Shown in pieces: positions 6,033-7,027 of a stretch of DNA of 7,027 nucleotides (position 1 is the stretch's first letter; each line of letters opens with the position of its first letter). This DNA is from Chloroflexota bacterium (GTDB lineage: Bacteria; Chloroflexota; Limnocylindria; Limnocylindrales; CSP1-4). Made by a program: the position numbers and the translations under genes. Under the pieces are notes generated by a model. The model was not told the origin of the DNA. It did not search any database and worked only from the letters and a program-made list of their open reading frames with translations. Location of the stretch: positions 1 through 7,027 of the forward strand of contig JACCXQ010000020.1 of assembly GCA_013696945.1 (NCBI GenBank), read 5' to 3'.

Positions 6033-6335
6033 TCAGCAGGGTGCCGGGACGATGTGGACGCCGCCACAGCCGCCGCCACCGCCGCCGGTGGACTGACGCT
6101 GCGGGTCGGCTTCACCGGCGAACGCTGCGCCGGCGGCCAGCACCAACAGCATCACCACGGTCGCCATCGCGACGCCGAGACGCTGCTGGGCACGGACGCG
6201 CATCGTCGTGGGTGCCTGGTCGGCCTGCGCGGCCGGTGCGTCCAGGAACATGCGTCGCTGCTCCAGCTTGGCGAGCCGGTGCGCCTCTTCCACCTTGGCC
6301 AGATGGAACGTCGTTGAGGGATGGATCGTGTTCAT
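6033..6335 (-). CDS. Small single-pass membrane protein with Gly/Cys-rich tail
   Basis: A 100-residue protein I do not recognise as a named family. Residues 1-30 include a charged amphipathic helix, HLAKVEEAHRLAKLEQRR. After an Ala-rich linker, residues 53-73 (LGVAMATVVMLLVLAAGAAFA) form one transmembrane segment preceded by basic residues (MRVRAQQR). A 27-residue tail follows, containing six glycines, a cysteine, GGVHIVPAP and a terminal cysteine. By charge distribution the N-terminus should be cytoplasmic and the tail outside. AFA before GEA looks like a signal peptidase site, but the N-terminus is long for a signal peptide. AAGGAG upstream supports ATG at 6335 (7-nt spacer) or 6338 (4 nt). 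It diverges from the YggT-like gene. It is probably real because of the clear ribosome-binding site and protein-like architecture; function unknown. Confidence 0.72.
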   Translation of the reverse strand: MNTIHPSTTFHLAKVEEAHRLAKLEQRRMFLDAPAAQADQAPTTMRVRAQQRLGVAMATVVMLLVLAAGAAFAGEADPQRQSTGGGGGGCGGVHIVPAPC

Positions 6336-6342
6336 CATGGTG

Positions 6343-6348
6343 CTCCTT
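6343..6348 (-). promoter_or_regulatory. Shine-Dalgarno AAGGAG of the small membrane protein gene
   Basis: AAGGAG on the minus strand, 7 nt before ATG at 6335 and 4 nt before ATG at 6338. The spacing favours 6335 but both are usable. Confidence 0.75.
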
Positions 6349-6366
6349 GGCCTCGCGGATCCGGTG

Positions 6367-6379
6367 GACCCGATGGGTC
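6367..6379. promoter_or_regulatory. Short dyad in the leader of the small membrane protein gene
   Basis: A perfect GACCC-GAT-GGGTC dyad about 30 nt upstream of the minus-strand ATG codons. It is a possible protein-binding site or leader hairpin. Arms of 5 bp are weak evidence in GC-rich DNA. Confidence 0.25.
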
Positions 6380-6459
6380 AGATGCTGGGTGCCGCGAAGG
6401 CCGCGAGCCATCTGTTGTGCGACGCGGTCGGTGTCGAACGCGAGCACAGCTGCCCGACC

Positions 6460-6493
6460 GGTGGCTGCCACCTTCTGTGTCCGCTGCCGGACA
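6460..6493. promoter_or_regulatory. Tandem perfect dyads in the divergent intergenic region
   Basis: Two adjacent perfect inverted repeats: GGTGGC-T-GCCACC at 6460-6472 and TGTCCG-CTGC-CGGACA at 6478-6493, 5 bp apart. They lie 24 to 57 bp upstream of the putative -10 of the YggT-like gene, where a regulator could act on it or on the divergent small membrane protein gene. No known operator consensus is recognised. Confidence 0.35.
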
Positions 6494-6517
6494 GGTCAGA
6501 GCGGCCACACGCGCGGG

Positions 6518-6523
6518 TAGACT
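6518..6523 (+). promoter_or_regulatory. Putative -10 element for a leaderless YggT-like transcript
   Basis: TAGACT matches four of six TATAAT positions and ends exactly 6 nt before GTG at 6530. No Shine-Dalgarno lies in between, and no clear -35 is seen. Confidence 0.5.
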
Positions 6524-6529
6524 GGCGGC

Positions 6530-6856
6530 GTGCTGATCCGGGTCGCGATCGCCGTCTTCGGGGTGATCCAGGCCGTGCTGGCGCTGCGGCTGCTTCTGCC
6601 GTTCATCGACCTGCCACCGGCGCTTGCCCAGTTCGAGCCGACCATCCTGACCGTCAGCGACGCGCTCATCGCGCCCTTCAGCGCCTTCACTAGCCTCCTC
6701 GGGGTCGGGTCCGGGCTGGGCGGTTCGGGCACGACCGGCGGCTCGTTCCTCGAGCAGCTCGACGCGCCGGTGGTCGTGGCGCTGGTCGGCTGGTCGCTCA
6801 TCGAGCTCGTGGGGCTGGCGATCCTGCGCATCTTCACTCGGTCGGAAGGCTCGTGA
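6530..6856 (+). CDS. YggT-like small membrane protein
   Basis: A 108-residue protein with two predicted transmembrane helices, about residues 3-24 (IRVAIAVFGVIQAVLALRLLLP) and 79-101 (APVVVALVGWSLIELVGLAIL). The loop between them has PTILTVSDALIAPFSAF, which resembles the YggT-family pattern in which a first helix with an arginine (here R20) is followed by 'lt.P.l.P.r' and a second helix. A Gly/Ser-rich insert (59-72) is unlike the compact YggT core. YggT proteins are inner-membrane proteins whose molecular role is poorly defined. The GTG start fits both the hydrophobic N-terminus and the TAGACT hexamer 6 nt upstream. A zinc-ribbon gene follows after 31 nt. The membrane protein call is firm and the family call moderate. 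Confidence 0.72.
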   Translation: MLIRVAIAVFGVIQAVLALRLLLPFIDLPPALAQFEPTILTVSDALIAPFSAFTSLLGVGSGLGGSGTTGGSFLEQLDAPVVVALVGWSLIELVGLAILRIFTRSEGS

Positions 6857-6874
6857 TGGACTCGACGCGCACGG

Positions 6875-6880
6875 CATACT
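6875..6880 (+). promoter_or_regulatory. Putative -10 element for the zinc-ribbon gene
   Basis: CATACT matches four of six TATAAT positions and ends 7 nt before GTG at 6888, inside the 31-nt gap after the YggT-like gene. It may give the zinc-ribbon gene its own leaderless transcript. Confidence 0.4.
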
Positions 6881-6887
6881 GCGCGTC

Positions 6888-7027
6888 GTGAGCGACACCG
6901 TCACCTGCCGCAACTGCGGCTTCGTCAACACCGCGAGCGATGAGTTCTGCGGCAACTGCGGACGATTCCTCGAGTGGTCCACCGAGCCAGGCGGAGCGGC
7001 GGAGGGCACGGCCCCGCCGGCGGCATC
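6888..7027 (+). CDS. Zinc-ribbon protein, N-terminal part (3' end outside window)
   Basis: The visible 46 residues begin with a four-cysteine zinc ribbon: C7-x2-C10 (CRNC) and C21-x2-C24 (CGNC), separated by FVNTASDEF. The pattern is typical of zinc-ribbon modules placed at the N-terminus of bacterial proteins whose later part may be a membrane segment, a forkhead-associated domain or another module. After residue 30 the chain becomes Gly/Ala/Pro-rich, like a linker. The main domain lies beyond the window, so no function is assigned. The start is GTG at 6888, chosen because the ribbon begins five residues later and a -10-like hexamer lies 7 nt upstream. It could be co-transcribed with the YggT-like gene 31 nt upstream. 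Confidence 0.85.
   Translation, partial: MSDTVTCRNCGFVNTASDEFCGNCGRFLEWSTEPGGAAEGTAPPAA

Noticed and set aside
5882..6115. N-terminal extension of the SRPBCC protein to ATG 6115
   Set aside because: The extra 78 residues are low-complexity, cross an 11-bp hairpin and overlap the upstream gene. The GTG at 5881 has a ribosome-binding site and matches the family N-terminus.
6112..6471. A 119-codon minus-strand frame covering the leader of the small membrane protein gene
   Set aside because: It overlaps most of the small membrane protein in another frame, has no visible ribosome-binding site, and shows an Arg/Gly-rich composition without a domain.

Overview
This is a GC-rich (roughly 70% by eye), gene-dense bacterial chromosome segment. 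It has ten recognisable protein genes, two of them cut by the window edges. I see no RNA genes, mobile elements or CRISPR. Frequent GTG starts, very short intergenic gaps, a mixture of Shine-Dalgarno starts and apparently leaderless starts, and the family content (DUF2203, DUF3072 next to an SRPBCC protein, a short zinc-ribbon protein) fit Actinomycetota or a high-GC Chloroflexota lineage such as the Limnocylindria. That placement is an inference and cannot be settled from this window.

Left block (1-1876, all minus strand, read right to left): a DUF2203 protein, a single-domain rhodanese with an intact CASGKRS active-site loop, and a homocysteine S-methyltransferase-like protein that runs off the left edge. 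Gaps of 13 and 7 nt suggest one transcript. The methyltransferase-like protein keeps the family's overall pattern but lacks all three expected zinc-binding cysteines, so it may be a pseudoenzyme or have another activity.

Central block (1914-4975, plus strand): a fold-type I PLP aminotransferase, a D-2-hydroxyacid dehydrogenase of the glyoxylate/hydroxypyruvate reductase type, and an EamA/DMT permease, with gaps of 1 and 19 nt. Together they could convert an amino acid to a 2-oxoacid, reduce this to a 2-hydroxyacid, and move a related metabolite across the membrane. The substrate is not readable from sequence. Only 37 bp separates this block from the divergent left block.

Right block: DUF3072 and SRPBCC genes (minus strand, 23 nt apart) converge on the permease, with a perfect 7-bp hairpin at the junction. 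Upstream of them lies a small single-pass membrane protein with a Gly/Cys tail. Divergent from that protein, on the plus strand, are a YggT-like two-helix membrane protein and the start of a zinc-ribbon protein.

The most notable non-gene signals are three pieces of sequence structure. Four starts have a -10-like hexamer exactly 6 or 7 nt upstream, which suggests leaderless mRNAs. A group of perfect short dyads lies in the 6.34-6.53 kb divergent intergenic region. Strong GC hairpins lie at 4976-4996 and 5976-6004. I found no convincing undescribed multi-gene system. The best candidates for novelty are the zinc-less methyltransferase homologue and the small Gly/Cys-tailed membrane protein.
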